Shown: one piece after another, positions 43,731 through 54,705 of the stretch
How positions within the stretch are numbered: position 1 is the stretch's first letter
Layout of the letters: the number at the start of each line of letters is the position of its first letter
Source of the DNA: Melitaea cinxia
Lineage: Eukaryota; Arthropoda; Insecta; Lepidoptera; Nymphalidae
Direction of reading: 5' to 3'
Length of the DNA: 64,000 nt
Assembly: GCF_905220565.1 (NCBI RefSeq)
Contig: NC_059404.1
Span: 2,818,472 to 2,882,471, forward strand
Program-made: the position numbers and the translations under genes
Notes under the pieces: model-generated
Seen by the model: only the letters and a program-made list of their open reading frames with translations
Databases searched by the model: none
What the model was told of the DNA's origin: nothing

Positions 43731-43884
43731 TATATCTCTCTCAAATTCCGGTTGCCCCACCGGATCACATTTTTCGTAAAACTCTCGTCATGCGTTCACC
43801 CCCCAAGTCATGCGTACGTAATGAAGTTTTACTTCAAAAATAAAACAATGTGTAACTTTTATTTATAGATGAACTGTATTCGCG

Positions 43885-43965
43885 ACTTCAATTGTACTTA
43901 AAGGATTTTAATGCGGTTTTCATTAATAGATAGAGTGATTCACGAGAAAGGAATACTTTAGGAAC
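43885..43965 (-). repeat. Family G fragment
   Basis: 'gcgacttcaattgtac', 'ggattttaatgcggttttc', 'agatagagtgattcacgagaaagg' correspond to one half of family G as at 33300-33385. Confidence 0.65.
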
Positions 43966-44304
43966 AAATTATTTGTTCAACAGAAATTACTGCGTCTATT
44001 AGACTGTTTTTTTTTGTATCTAGCTTATAAATGGTATATAATATACGGTTTAATTGAATGTCTCCTGATTGTATTCATATATGGAATATTCGCAGAATGT
44101 TAGTTCTAATAATGAATATAATAGTTTTTATTAGTTTATCACGACAAATCTTAGTCTCCGTTTCTTACTGACATCTGATTTTGAACTCTGATTTAAGGAT
44201 CTATTTCACCTTAATAAACTATCGATTCATTTTTGCATATAGAAATGTATCATATCTTTAAAACTAAATGTATCTCTTACCACTAAACCTAAATATTTTT
44301 TATA
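43966..44304. other. Unassigned AT-rich DNA
   Basis: Nothing supported. Confidence 0.4.
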
Positions 44305-44932
44305 CAGGGTGTCCCAAAAAGTAGTGATAAGCGGAATTCCAGAGATAGGGCACCCCTTGGGGTATCCGAATCACCCCTATGTATGTTCAGCGATTTTGCA
44401 TAGTTTTCGAGTTATGAATTTTTTTATATGTTTTTGAGAATTTTCCACCTGAACAACTTAAAAAAATTCTAAAAAAAATAATTGAAGACTTTTTAGAATT
44501 TTTGTTTTTGTATCTAAATAGTCATGAGCTGTAGCTTCCCGCTTAAAAGATTCAGCTTCTTAACTTTGATGGAAATTGTGAAAATCTAAGTGTAAAGTGA
44601 AAATTTTACGTTTTGAGAACTATGACTTCAATTTTCAACTTAGAATTAAAAATCTAAACAGGCGATTTTATGGTTTTTAATTAAGTTTAAAAACTTCTCC
44701 AGAGTCTCAGCTTTCATAATCATAAATAAAAAGTTGTACTTAATGGGGCTACTTTTGCTAAAATTTGTCTTCAAAGACATCAAGATGGAAAATTCTTAAA
44801 ATTACCAATTTAAATAAAAAAAATTTTTTGCTCAATTTATTATTCCTTTAGGGTTAAATAGTTTTGTCGGCGCTCTAGCTGGGTCATACGTATAGGATTC
44901 GTGCGGAGGAAAATGATAAATCCGTAGACTGA

Positions 44933-45214
44933 GTGATATGGTTCCAAAACGATGGTGCTCCATGCCACTTTGCAAGAATAGTCAGACAACATTTAACAGA
45001 AAAATTTAGAGACAGATGGATCGGCCGTGGAGGGCCCATTGCATGGCCGCCGCGGTCCCCAGACTTGAATCCAATCGATTTCTTTGTCTGGGGATATTAT
45101 AAACAAATAGTTTACGCTAAAAACATTAGCAACGTAGTGGAGTTAAGACGAAAATTGAGACAGGCAGAACAAACAATTAAAAACAACAGAATAGCATTCG
45201 TAAGAGTTAATTAG
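44933..45214 (+). pseudogene. Transposase C-terminal fragment, left arm
   Basis: WFQNDGAPCHFARIVRQHL, FRDRWIGRGGPIAW, PPRSPDLNPIDFFVWGYYK, then NNRIAFVRVN and stop. DGAPCH and SPDLNPIDF hold the second and third acidic residues of a DDD-type Tc1/mariner/IS630 catalytic triad, about 36 residues apart. The arm ends at 45205 and the reading frame then runs out, losing the true C-terminus that the right arm keeps. Confidence 0.85.
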
Positions 45215-45328
45215 TCTGTTAACCAACCAAAAGATGATAAGAAAACTAAGATCGAAGATTTAATAAACATTTGGAGGTTATTTAGGTTTAATTAATAAAA
45301 CGAAAAGTAATCGTCTTAAAATTATTTA

Positions 45329-45676
45329 TTATAAAAAGTTTTCAATATGTCGACCTTCGTGCTCGATACATGTTCTACATCGTCTTAAAAAGGTTTCTTT
45401 GAGTCTTACGAATGCTATTCTGTTGTTTTTAATTGTTTGTTCTGCCTGTCTCAATTTTCGTCTTAACTCCACTACGTTGCTAATGTTTTTCGCGTAAACT
45501 ATTTGTTTATAATATCCCCAGACAAAGAAATCGATTGGATTCAAGTCTGGGGACCGCGGCGGCCATGCAATGGGCCCTCCACGGCCGATCCATCTGTCTC
45601 TAAATCTTTCTGTTAAATGTTGTCTGACTATTCTTGCAAAGTGGCATGGAGCACCATCGTTTTGGAACCATATCAC
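45329..45676 (-). pseudogene. Transposase C-terminal fragment, right arm
   Basis: Same catalytic blocks as the left arm on the opposite strand (K to R change in HLTERFRDRW), but with the natural end ETFLRRCRTCIEHEGRHIEN-FL and a stop at 45329-45331. It defines the orientation of the original element: the transposase 3' end lies at the centre of the palindrome. Confidence 0.87.
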
Positions 45677-46304
45677 TCAGTCTACGGATTTATCATTTTC
45701 CTCCGCACGAATCCTATACGTATGACCCAGCTAGAGCGCCGACAAAACTATTTAACCTTAAAGGAATAATAAATTGAGCAAAAAATTTTTTTTATTCAAA
45801 TTGGTAATTTTAAGAATTTTCCATCTTGATGTCTTTGAAGACAAATTTTAGCAAAAGTAGCCCCATTAAGTACAACTTTTTATTTATGATTATGAAAGCT
45901 GAGACTTTGGAGAAGTTTTTAAACTTAATTAAAAACCATAAAATCGCCTGTTTAGATTTTTAATTCTAAGTTGAAAATTGAAGTCATAGTTCTCAAAACG
46001 TAAAATTTTCACTTTACACTTAGATTTTCACAATTTCCATCAAAGTTAAGAAGCTGAATCTTTTAAGCGGGAAGCTACAGCTCATGACTATTTAGATACA
46101 AAAACAAAAATTCTAAAAAGTCTTCAATTATTTTTTTTAGAATTTTTTTAAGTTGTTCAGGTGGAAAATTCTCAAAAACATATAAAAAAATTCATAACTC
46201 GAAAACTATGCAAAATCGCTGAACATACATAGGGGTGATTCGGATACCCCAAGGGGTGCCCTATCTCTGGAATTCCGCTTATCACTACTTTTTGGGACAC
46301 CCTG

Positions 46305-46639
46305 TATATTATATAATTTCACTGCATAGTAAAATTCGACGGTAAAAAATAACAATACATTAGCGGCTTTTATCTGTTGGATATCGTGATCCGTCAAATA
46401 GCGTTATCCGTAACTGTTTAATACACAGAGCAGCAGTACAATAGGGTTTATATGTAATAGCTTTATATGTGAATATTTTATGGTTTTTTTTTAAAATGTA
46501 ACTGCCGATTTATATGGCAATTTTTCTCTGCAGAATCAACGTTCTGAATCGATAGTAGTTTCACTAGGAGACTTCAAAAATGACAATAGGAAAATGCTTT
46601 TAAGCCTCTTTGAATAAAGTTATTTTTTTTTTTTTTTTG
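46305..46639. other. Unassigned; family F scrap
   Basis: 46510-46570 ('ctgcagaatcaacgttctg', 'gatagtagtttcact') is a diverged family F piece. Confidence 0.5.
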
Positions 46640-46770
46640 ATCTATATATATAAATGAATGTTTGTCTGTATTTCCTTATAGAATCGCAAACTATGCATTT
46701 GGTCATGTCATGATCTTCAGCAAAGTGTTGTGCATGAGCCCACAAAGGTTTCTGAGTTAAGTTAGTAATA
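46640..46770 (+). repeat. Family M dispersed repeat, copy 1
   Basis: 'tatagaatcgcaaactatgc', 'tcatgtcatgatcttcagc', 'gttgtgcatgagcccacaaag' recur at 54580-54705 in the same orientation. Confidence 0.82.
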
Positions 46771-47583
46771 TATTTAAGGAAAATGGTAGTACTATGCAGA
46801 AGTTTCATCAAAAGTTTATATATGTATATTTTTTTATTTTCCATATAAATAATGTATTACTTTCGCTACAGTTCGTATCGTTTCTTTGATATTACGATTT
46901 CAAGTATTCAAAAACTCTTGGGAGTTAGTTTGTATGGGAAGATGTTATCAACCATTGAAAAAAATATTAGCTATTATGCATGAGTTTTTTTGATAACTCT
47001 TTTCTTGTACATTTAGTGAACCGTGATACCTCAGTGGGTAGAGAAGAATTTTTGAATTATGTAACTTGATACTAATCCTATCTGCCAAAGGGAAAACCAT
47101 TTTGCCCCGTTGACTGAGTCAGTTGACAGACTTAACGAGAAAGTCAGAGTAGACGATCAGAACGAAGATTTAACTGAGATAAATTAAAACCTCATTATGG
47201 TTAATATTTTGAATAATTATATATGTACGTTAAGGTAATTTAAATAAGTCAGAAAAAGTGGATTTTATTATACATAAAAATTCAAAATCATTTATTTTCA
47301 ACTTTTATTTAATGAATTAATTACAGCGTAATAAATACCTAAACCTTTTACCGTAAACCGCCTTAATGAGTAAGTTGTTTATGTAAGTCAAATACAATTA
47401 GGACGTTAAATGCGTATCCTCCATCAAGAGTGTTATATTACTTAGTTACCTTTAAAATTTGTACATCGGTCTTTTTTTTCATAACAAAAAAAGTTATTAA
47501 GTTTCACTGCTAACAATACTTTTAAAAGATAATTTTGTTGCAGGTACAATAATTTATAATATTTTAAAATAAATGAAAGTAAG
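46771..47583. other. Unassigned DNA
   Basis: 47020-47060 ('gatacctcagtgggtagag') resembles a tRNA D arm but lacks a B box. 47080-47190 has a self-complementary 'gactgagtcagttgacag'. No gene recognised. Confidence 0.35.
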
Positions 47584-47833
47584 AAAGGACCCCGCACAAT
47601 TTGTATGGAAAATGGCTCTCGGCTAAGTTGGCTGAAATTTTGCATAGGGGTAGTTTTCAACATTTCGATTATTGCATTTTGGGGGGCTTGGGGGGTTGTA
47701 GAGGGTCGTGGATTGAACTTGGGGGTTTGTGCCCCTTGAGACTTTTGATCAGCATATTGAAAACTACCCCTATGCAAAATTTCAGCCAATTTAGCCGAGA
47801 GCCATTTTCCATACAAATTGTGCGGGGTCCTTT
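47584..47833. mobile_element. 250-bp foldback MITE with 77-bp arms
   Basis: Arms 47584-47660 and 47757-47833 are inverse copies with one mismatch (76 of 77). Ends are AAAGGACCCCGCACAATTTG and its inverse; the 96-bp centre is G-rich on the plus strand. It is noncoding, although the arms happen to give the same short open frame on both strands. No clear target-site duplication is visible. Confidence 0.93.
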
Positions 47834-47959
47834 GATGAGTACTCGTATTTTTATTTTAGACAACAGTAAAATTAGTGGTACAATCACTGTCGTAATAAGT
47901 GATTTATTCTTTCATAATATTATGCAGTTATGAATCTATAATATAAAAATGACGATGTA

Positions 47960-48065
47960 GTAATTGGGGTTGTCTGGAAGAAATGTCTAAAAAACCTTGT
48001 ATCCGCCCATTGTGTTACGCAATCTTAAGGCTATGTGTATTTGTTGTGTATATTCTCTATTAATA
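47960..48065 (+). repeat. Family K-like 3' end, diverged
   Basis: 'gttgtctggaagaaatgtct', 'gtatccgcccattgtg', 'attaataaatat' follow family K order. Confidence 0.65.
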
Positions 48066-48174
48066 AATATGAATTGCCCAAAAAGTATGTACGCGCACAA
48101 ATTCCGAATGATATATAAGTCTTTTTTTGTTTTGTTATGGTCAGAATAATGTTTGTAAAAACAAAGTTTAAAGA

Positions 48175-48213
48175 ATAAATATCAATATACCTCAATTAAA
48201 AAAAAAAAAAAAA
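48175..48213 (+). other. AATAAA followed by poly(A): retroposed 3' end
   Basis: AATAAA at about 48175 is followed after about 20 nt by 18 A's, the layout of a reverse-transcribed polyadenylated RNA. The upstream sequence is not recognised. Confidence 0.45.
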
Positions 48214-48417
48214 AACAATTTGGTCGCTGGTTCAATTTGAAAAGTAGGTATACTTAGATATATAAAAATAAAATAAAGTAATGCACTCTACTGGTGTTAA
48301 CAAATTCATTGGGTAATCAATACATCTAATAAAAATGTAACGGTCGCTGTCTGTACATTTAAGATGTACGAGAAAAAATATTATTGGACCATTATATCAC
48401 CCAAAACAATGATTGTT

Positions 48418-48640
48418 AGAATTTTTGTGTTTGTCTGTGCGTTTGTGCCCGCTAATCTCAGAAACGGCTTATCAGATTTAGATGTGGTTTTTAATTATAT
48501 ATTGTGGAAAGATTAACATTTAATGTTTCATGTCGATCGGTTCATAAATAAAAAAGTTATGCTAATTTAAAGAATCAAGTTGAACATCTAAAGTAACTAT
48601 TCCACGTAAACGAAGTCGCGAGCACAGCTAGTTTTAATAT
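48418..48640 (+). repeat. Family E element, near full-length
   Basis: 'gaatttttgtgtttgtctgtg', 'gcccgctaatctcagaaacg', 'gttcataaataaaaaagttatg', 'cgtaaacgaagtcgcgagc', 'acagctag'. Confidence 0.85.
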
Positions 48641-48959
48641 AAAAATAACACACTGAGAGTAATGATTGCAGAAGAATTCTCCGAATCATAACATAAATAT
48701 AGGAAGTATCTCTTAGTTCTAATTTTATATGAACAAGCAAATATTGCTCTTTACATATATGTATTTTCCTAATTGTTTACTTTCTACTAAAACGCCAAAT
48801 CAGTAACTTTTAGTCTTTCGTTCTAAGTTCACCGTGTGACCCCTTTTAGAATATAAAATTATGTCTAAAATTTAATTTTACTATACAGTAAATTGTTTTT
48901 AAATTAACGCTATTTTGACCTTTAGCTGTTTAAAAGGATTTAAGTTTATCAAGTTTTTA
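48641..48959. other. Unassigned AT-rich DNA
   Basis: Nothing supported. Confidence 0.4.
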
Positions 48960-49012
48960 AGTTGAATTGGGTTATGCCTGTAATATTAGATGTAGGAAAA
49001 TAAATAAATAAA
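48960..49012 (+). repeat. Jockey-type LINE 3' terminus
   Basis: 'ttgggttatgcctgtaata', 'ttagatgtaggaaaataaat' equals the inverse of the 3' end of the LINE at 30601-31345; a dead-on-arrival copy of about 50 bp. Confidence 0.85.
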
Positions 49013-49429
49013 AGTTTGGTATAAGAAAATTGTAAGCTTCTGTTAGGAAGGTCTTAGCGTAACTTAAATATAAAAGATAAATATTAATATGTACTTAAGT
49101 AGGCATAACATTAAATTTCCAAGGTACATAAGTGGCATTATAATAATAAGAATAAACGTTTATTTGCAAGAACATGGTATTGAACTTGTACAAGGTACAA
49201 ATATTAATGAGGTTCAAATCAATATTTTTTTTAAATTATTAACAATAGACTATTTATCATTGAATTAGTTATACATTATTAATATATGATATAATTTATT
49301 ACTAAAACTATCTAATTAATATTACAATAGTTGAAATGTTTATTAAATGTCACGTTTAAATAATTATCTTTAAGGTCGTTAAATTAGTATTCTAAATTCA
49401 GGGTAATAAAAAGTTATTAACATCGTAAT
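49013..49429. other. Unassigned AT-rich DNA
   Basis: 'aataagaataaacgtttatttgc' at 49147-49170 begins a stretch that may be another repeat; not resolved. Confidence 0.35.
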
Positions 49430-50045
49430 ACATCTTCTCCAACAGCACATCAATCAATTTTCTCTTAAGCATTGCAATTGTAAGATCGTTTAAGGTATCA
49501 GGTCTTATAAATCTTGATTGCTATACAGTATACATTTTGTTTATTGAACTATTAAATTATAAGGCGGTAAAAGCTCATAATGAATGATGCTCTTCCGCTA
49601 TACACTCAAGATCGGCTTATTTCGTGTCAACTCGGGTTTTGCGATTGTCTGTGCAGCTTGACCGATCTTTGACTTCGATCTTTTTCGTTATTCTTATCGT
49701 ATATGATTTTGTCACCTATGATCAATCTCTTCAAAAATGGTTCGATATTGTTACGTCTTAAGAGATAATTGCAAATGAGTAATCATTTCAGTTAAGTCCA
49801 TTAGGCTTTCAGTGAGTTCATGTGGCACCCGTACATAGACCTTTTTTGTATAGCCAGCCTTTTTCAAATGGGTGGAATCTGTTTTATGGTAAATTCTCAG
49901 ATCTTCATATATCATCGGTATACCTTAACTACTCAAATGTCGATCTAGCTCCACTTTTTCAAAAATGTCGTCACGTTTATCCGTAACTAGGCGACTAGAG
50001 CGAAATACATCTTTGAGGGCCACAATTTTTCCTTTTTTAAGTAAA
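49430..50045 (-). pseudogene. Decayed mariner transposase
   Basis: On the minus strand, broken frames give in order: DDIFEKVELDRHLSS, DLRIYHKTDSTHLKKAGYTKK, RVPHELTESLMDLTEMI, EPFLKRLIIGDK then IIYDKNNEK, and IIHYELLPP-like HYELLPPYN (near 49575). These correspond to the mariner landmarks HKT-x-x-x-HL-x-x-AGY-x-KK, WVPHELTE, EPFL-x-R-[IL]-[IV]-TGDEKW[IV]-YDN and HYELLPPG (recalled mellifera/irritans-type mariner pattern). The first catalytic Asp position (GDEKW) has become GDK with W lost, and several stops and frameshifts are present. About half of the gene is recognisable; the N-terminus and the final Asp region are gone. Confidence 0.78.
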
Positions 50046-51289
50046 ACTTAAAAACGTATCAAATTTCTTTGTTGATTATGATTTATGATTTAGACGTTAA
50101 AGGTCTATTTTCAGCTGTGGGAGTCTAGAACATCTCAATAGACTTTTGAAGACCGTAGAAAAAATAGGTTATTATTTAGTTATTTTTTATAAACTCATCG
50201 CCTTAGAACAACACAAACGGTCCAGTTATAATATATTGTAACTCGTCCTTAGAGAAAAGACGAAGTGTCAAGTTAATTAACAAATGCATTGTGCAAAAAC
50301 ACATTCCGCGTTATGACCCCGTGAGACCAAGGTCAGCTTATATACTTTTGACCAACTACTCCAAAACTGGAATGGGTAATTAGAAAAGCAAGTTCCGGAA
50401 CTTAAAAATCATATATTTGAAGTTTAGTCAAATTAATTCGTGAATGAGTTGAAATATATAAAAATACTTAGAGACGAATTAATTATTTTTCTTTTTGGAA
50501 CGAAGTTCCTTACGGCAGGTTTGACCTTTGGTTGGGCGACCGAACTGAAAAAAAAGTGATACTAAAACCGAAAGAAAAATATATAACGGAAGTGACGTAA
50601 TATCAGTCACACGACTGTATAATATGACGTTTGTAAAACTAAAATATTACTAGTAAACTTTTGTACTGTCGACATAAATAAATAAAGATATATGTTTTTT
50701 TATTTCACTTAAGTAATGGTTTGAATTATTATTATTATTTTGATTGACTATTTTACTATATTTGTTATTTTCTAAAATACTAAATTTCCTCAATAATTTT
50801 ATGTACTTAATTAAAAATCAATCAACAAAATTAAAAAAAAAATCAAGAACTAGATATAAAATTCATTTTTTTTTCAAATTGTGTTGCTTCTATACTATCC
50901 GAAGGAACTTCGTTTCTACTTGGTGTCCATTGACACCACATAATTTTTTAAATTATTAAAAATGAATTAAGTTATTTATTAATTTAATTAATTTTATTGA
51001 CATCGATTTATAAAATGTCACAACTTTTACAATATGCTATTCACTTTACGTTTGTTTCAAAAAAAAATAATAATAATAATATAACAGTTTGTTATTACCT
51101 AAAATAGGAATTAAGTCATCTATCTTAGGAGCAGTATATATCTATACCGATATTCTTATTCTTCTTTAGGGTTAATAACTTTCAACAGTGCCAAAATGAG
51201 CACAGATGATTTCGACAATGTCACATAGAATGAAGAATACACGAAGGAGATTGATCGGCGTGGTCGAGGTTACAATCTTTGTACTAATA
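50046..51289. other. Unassigned AT-rich DNA; copy of the 14.3-kb motif
   Basis: 51208-51252 ('tttcgacaatgtcaca', 'gaatacacgaaggagattga') repeats a block from the 14.32 kb promoter-like patch. Otherwise nothing supported. Confidence 0.4.
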
Positions 51290-51440
51290 TTGTGAAGCTG
51301 GAAATTTCTTTGTTTGTTTAAATGCACTAAAGTCCATTACTGGTTTGAATTGATATATTTTTTTTGGTTACCGAGGAAAGGTATAGGCTATTTTTTCCTC
51401 AAATTGACGCGTATGAAACCACAGGGTACACAGCTAGTGC
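51290..51440 (+). repeat. Family O repeat
   Basis: 'tttgtttgtttaaatgcac', 'ccattactggtttgaattg', 'ttaccgaggaaaggtatagg', 'ctattttttcctcaaattgac', 'agggtacacagctagtg'; fuller than the copies at 26355 and 63596. Confidence 0.8.
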
Positions 51441-51736
51441 CAAGATAAAATTTCGATTTGTTACTAACACATTCTAATAACTTTTTATTTTTATTTTATT
51501 TTACTGGCAAACCAACAGTGCTATGATACAATAGTATATTACAATATAAAGTAAGAATATGGGCAAAATAGTATCACAGTGATCAAAATAAATATTACGA
51601 AATATATAACTAGGCATTATGTTAAAACAAAAATAGACGGTTTTGTTCAATCTTATTCATTGTAGTTAGTGGTTTGTGCATGACATGTAAACTGTATATT
51701 ATGTATAATTTGAAATATTCTGTAACTGTTATATTA
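51441..51736. other. Unassigned AT-rich DNA
   Basis: Nothing supported. Confidence 0.35.
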
Positions 51737-52051
51737 TCTAATATATAAAATTCTCGTGTCGCGGTGTTTGTAGTTAAACTCCTCCGAAACGGCTTGACCG
51801 ATTCTCATGAAATTTTGTGTGCATATTGGGTAGGTCTGAGAATCGAACAACATCTATTTTTCATCCTCCTAAATGTTAAGGGTAGTCCACCCCTAATTTT
51901 TTTTTAAATTTTTAGATAATTTATTTATTTTTTATTTTATTATGATTTGGCGTTGAAAAATACATACAACCCTAAATTTTCACCCTTCTACCACCAACCC
52001 CTATTTTTAAATAGCGTTTAGCGGCAAGATAACGTTTGCCGAGTCAGCTAG
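51737..52051 (+). repeat. Family H element, near full-length
   Basis: Begins 'atatataaaattctcgtgtc', then 'gcggtgtttgtagttaaact', 'aaacggcttgaccgattctc', 'gggtagtccacccctaa', 'caaccctaaattttcaccc', ending 'cgtttgccgagtcagctag'. Matches 21180-21486 on the opposite strand almost throughout. Confidence 0.9.
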
Positions 52052-52378
52052 AATTTTTTAAATGTTTCTTTCATACTCCCGGCGGATTTGCGTTCAAAAA
52101 TAGAGCGTAACCTATACCTAAGTAGTTAGTACAAATTACTTTCATTTTTATATTTTAAGCTCTAAATATAATTAAATGTACGGTTCAAAGTTTTTCGAGA
52201 AAGTTAGAACTATATTTAACTTCATTTAAAAATAAAGGAATGCTTGTGATAAGAGTGGAACACTCACGAAGGAAGTTTCTCAACTACATATATTGTGTAA
52301 CTAGAGGTCCCTCGTGGTGAACTTAGTTCATTTATGATATTAAAAATTAATATAATTGTGTTTGCTAACAAAGGAAAA

Positions 52379-52645
52379 AAAACTGACTTCAATTACATCG
52401 ACAAGAAATACAACGTAAGTAGACGAAAAAAATTTATAAACGCACTAGTCGTCACTTTCGATTTTCGGGGGTTCCCCTCGATTTCTCTGGGATTTAATCA
52501 ACAGATCGTGGTTTCCTTATCATATTATCATATCACTACCCTTGGGATATCTTCTTTTCAACAAAAAAAAGAATTATCAAAATCGGTTCATAAACGACGA
52601 AGTTATCTCCGAACATACATTATATATATATATATATATATACAT
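52379..52645 (+). repeat. Family D element, partial, running into an (AT)n tract
   Basis: 'aaactgacttcaattacatcg' at the left end; 'cctcgatttctctggg', 'ggttcataaacgacgaagtta' internally; replaced at 52620 by AT repeats, so the right terminus is missing. The 175-codon open frame across it is fortuitous. Confidence 0.82.
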
Positions 52646-54579
52646 TTTATTATTGTTGGTTGTTTTTTTTGTTCAGAAATCGCGCGACGTAACTACATTC
52701 TCGTGATATATCAATATAGACACCCCCTCCCTCTTGTGATATGTATTGATGTTTCTCCAACCCCCCCCCCCCCTTTTAAGTCTCACGTGATTAATGGACA
52801 ACCCCATGTCAGGAAATCGTCATGTAACCGCCACTACAACAGCTACGAGTACTTTCTGTGACTACTCGTTACCGTCCTTACTTAACACATAACTTTTGAC
52901 ATCAGTCTTATAGGTAACCACTGGGATTTAACATTTAAGTAAATGAAGTCATCATACGTAAACTCGCCTCATTTATTTCAATCAAGTGCCCAAACTTTTG
53001 CCATGTTAACTTTTAGCGTTTTATCAACTGGGCTTTGTTGATTCTTTATTATGATTTTTATGGAAAATATTGAAATATATATTTTAAGTTAATGTATGAA
53101 GGCCGTCAAGTAAGTTTTAACATTATACGATTATTATTACATAATATATAGTCTTTAGTATCGTTTTAAGAAATTTTGCGTTCAATTTTATTTTTATTAA
53201 TTTTTGTGCTCTTAGTAGCAACCAAAACATGCCTTTTTGTAAGACAATCACTGCCACATGATAAAATAAAATCGTGTATTTCAAGAACACACACAAATAT
53301 TATGCAAAAAGAGAAATAAAGAGATAAGGGAGCCGTTGCTGTATACATTAAGAGAGAAAAATGAGAAGAGTGAGAGAGTGAGTCAGTGGTGGAGTTTGAG
53401 ATTAAAAATGTCTTTTACCACTTTAATCCATTTTTCAAAGAATTAATCCTAGATGTATATATTGATTTAATCGTTTTATTTTCCCGTTTTTTAAATGTGT
53501 ATATGCTGTTGGCCTTATTGGGCTTCCTAGTATCACCGGTTTAGGGAACGAGGTACAAAGACCAAGCGAATAGAAAATAAGAACACTCAGTTGATTTAAA
53601 AACGAGATATATTCATATTCAAACTTGTTCACGTCGGGGTTACAACTGTGGTTTTATTTTTCAGTCATATGATCATATGTGAGAAACGAGCGGTATCGGT
53701 GATTTTATGAAGACATTATTTTAGAACATTAAACGTCTTTAGTCTGATTTTAGATTTTCAAGACTTTAAGTATAACGTCAAGTAGGGACTTGTTTATTGG
53801 CGTGTGAAGAGATAAATACGAAATCTCCCGTATTCTAGTTAAGAAAATAGTGACTCATTGCTGTCACTTAGCAACGCCCCTTGAACAATTAAATCGTTTT
53901 AAATATTCTCTCTTTCCAGCTTGATTTAATCGGTCAATATGAACGACGTGTTCTTGTTCTTGTTAACTTCAATTTTTAGTAAATGACAGAAAAAAATACT
54001 TGGCAGGAAATAATAAAAAATAAAAAAAATAAAAAAGATACTTTTTTTTTAAATTTTATTTGACATTCCAAGAAAAAAAACCTTAACAGATTATTATGAA
54101 AAAAAAAATAGTTTTTTTTTTATTTATTTTTAATTATGATATTAACTTAGTTCTAATTTAATTTTTTATGCTAATATTTAAATAATGTATAAATAATTAA
54201 GAAGATCATATTTGAGTAGGATAACAAGCAGATTGTCAAGTCTACACAGACGGTAATTAATATGTTGTGTTAGTTTTGTGATAATAGTTACTTAGGTGAT
54301 AGTGAGTACGGTTCTTTCTTAATCATAAACAGATAATATAAATTATATACATAACATTCTTACTATTAGTAATAGTTTAAGAGTTATATATCTTTTAAAG
54401 TAAGACTTACTATTAATTGGTCGTGTCCTTTTTTGTACGTCATGCATGACTAAATCAGCAGTGTTGAGAATGTTTAGTCGTAGGTGATCTGAACTAGAAA
54501 CAAACTTCACCCATCTACTTAATGGATGAAATATTTTTCATCTTAGGTTATGGTCTTAAATCTCGCGATAAGCTTTTAT
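52646..54579. other. Unassigned DNA with simple tracts
   Basis: Contains a run of 13 C's (52761-52773) and A/T homopolymer runs at 54000-54125. No gene or full repeat recognised. Confidence 0.4.
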
Positions 54580-54705
54580 CTAAATATATAAAAATGAGTG
54601 TTTGTTTATTTGTATGTCCTTTATAGAATCGTAAAGTATGCATTTGATCATGCCATGATCTTCAGCAGTGTTGTGCATGAGCCCACAAAGGTTTCTAAGT
54701 TGGTA
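54580..54705 (+). repeat. Family M dispersed repeat, copy 2
   Basis: 'tatagaatcgtaaagtatgc', 'gatcatgccatgatcttcagc', 'tgtgcatgagcccacaaagg' match 46640-46770. Confidence 0.82.

Larger units (their letters stand above)
44305..46304. mobile_element. 2.0-kb palindromic Tc1/mariner-like element
   Basis: Two 901-bp arms (44305-45205 and 45404-46304) are inverse copies of each other with no net length difference and only a few mismatches, around a 198-bp unique centre. Outer ends are CAGGGTGTCCCAAAAAGTA and its inverse, flanked by TA on each side (44303-44304, 46305-46306), which fits Tc1/mariner-class insertion. Each arm carries the C-terminal third of a DDE/D transposase, so the element looks like two 3' halves joined head to head. 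No N-terminal or first catalytic Asp region is present, so it is non-autonomous. Transcription across it would yield a long hairpin RNA. Confidence 0.92.

Noticed and set aside
47010..47060. tRNA-like D arm 'gatacctcagtgggtagag'
   Set aside because: No B box or acceptor pairing found downstream.
47442..47933. Overlapping ORFs on both strands beginning with the same peptide
   Set aside because: Consequence of the palindromic arms of the foldback MITE.
52334..52861. 175-codon plus ORF
   Set aside because: Runs through a family D element, an AT microsatellite and a poly-C run; not a gene.
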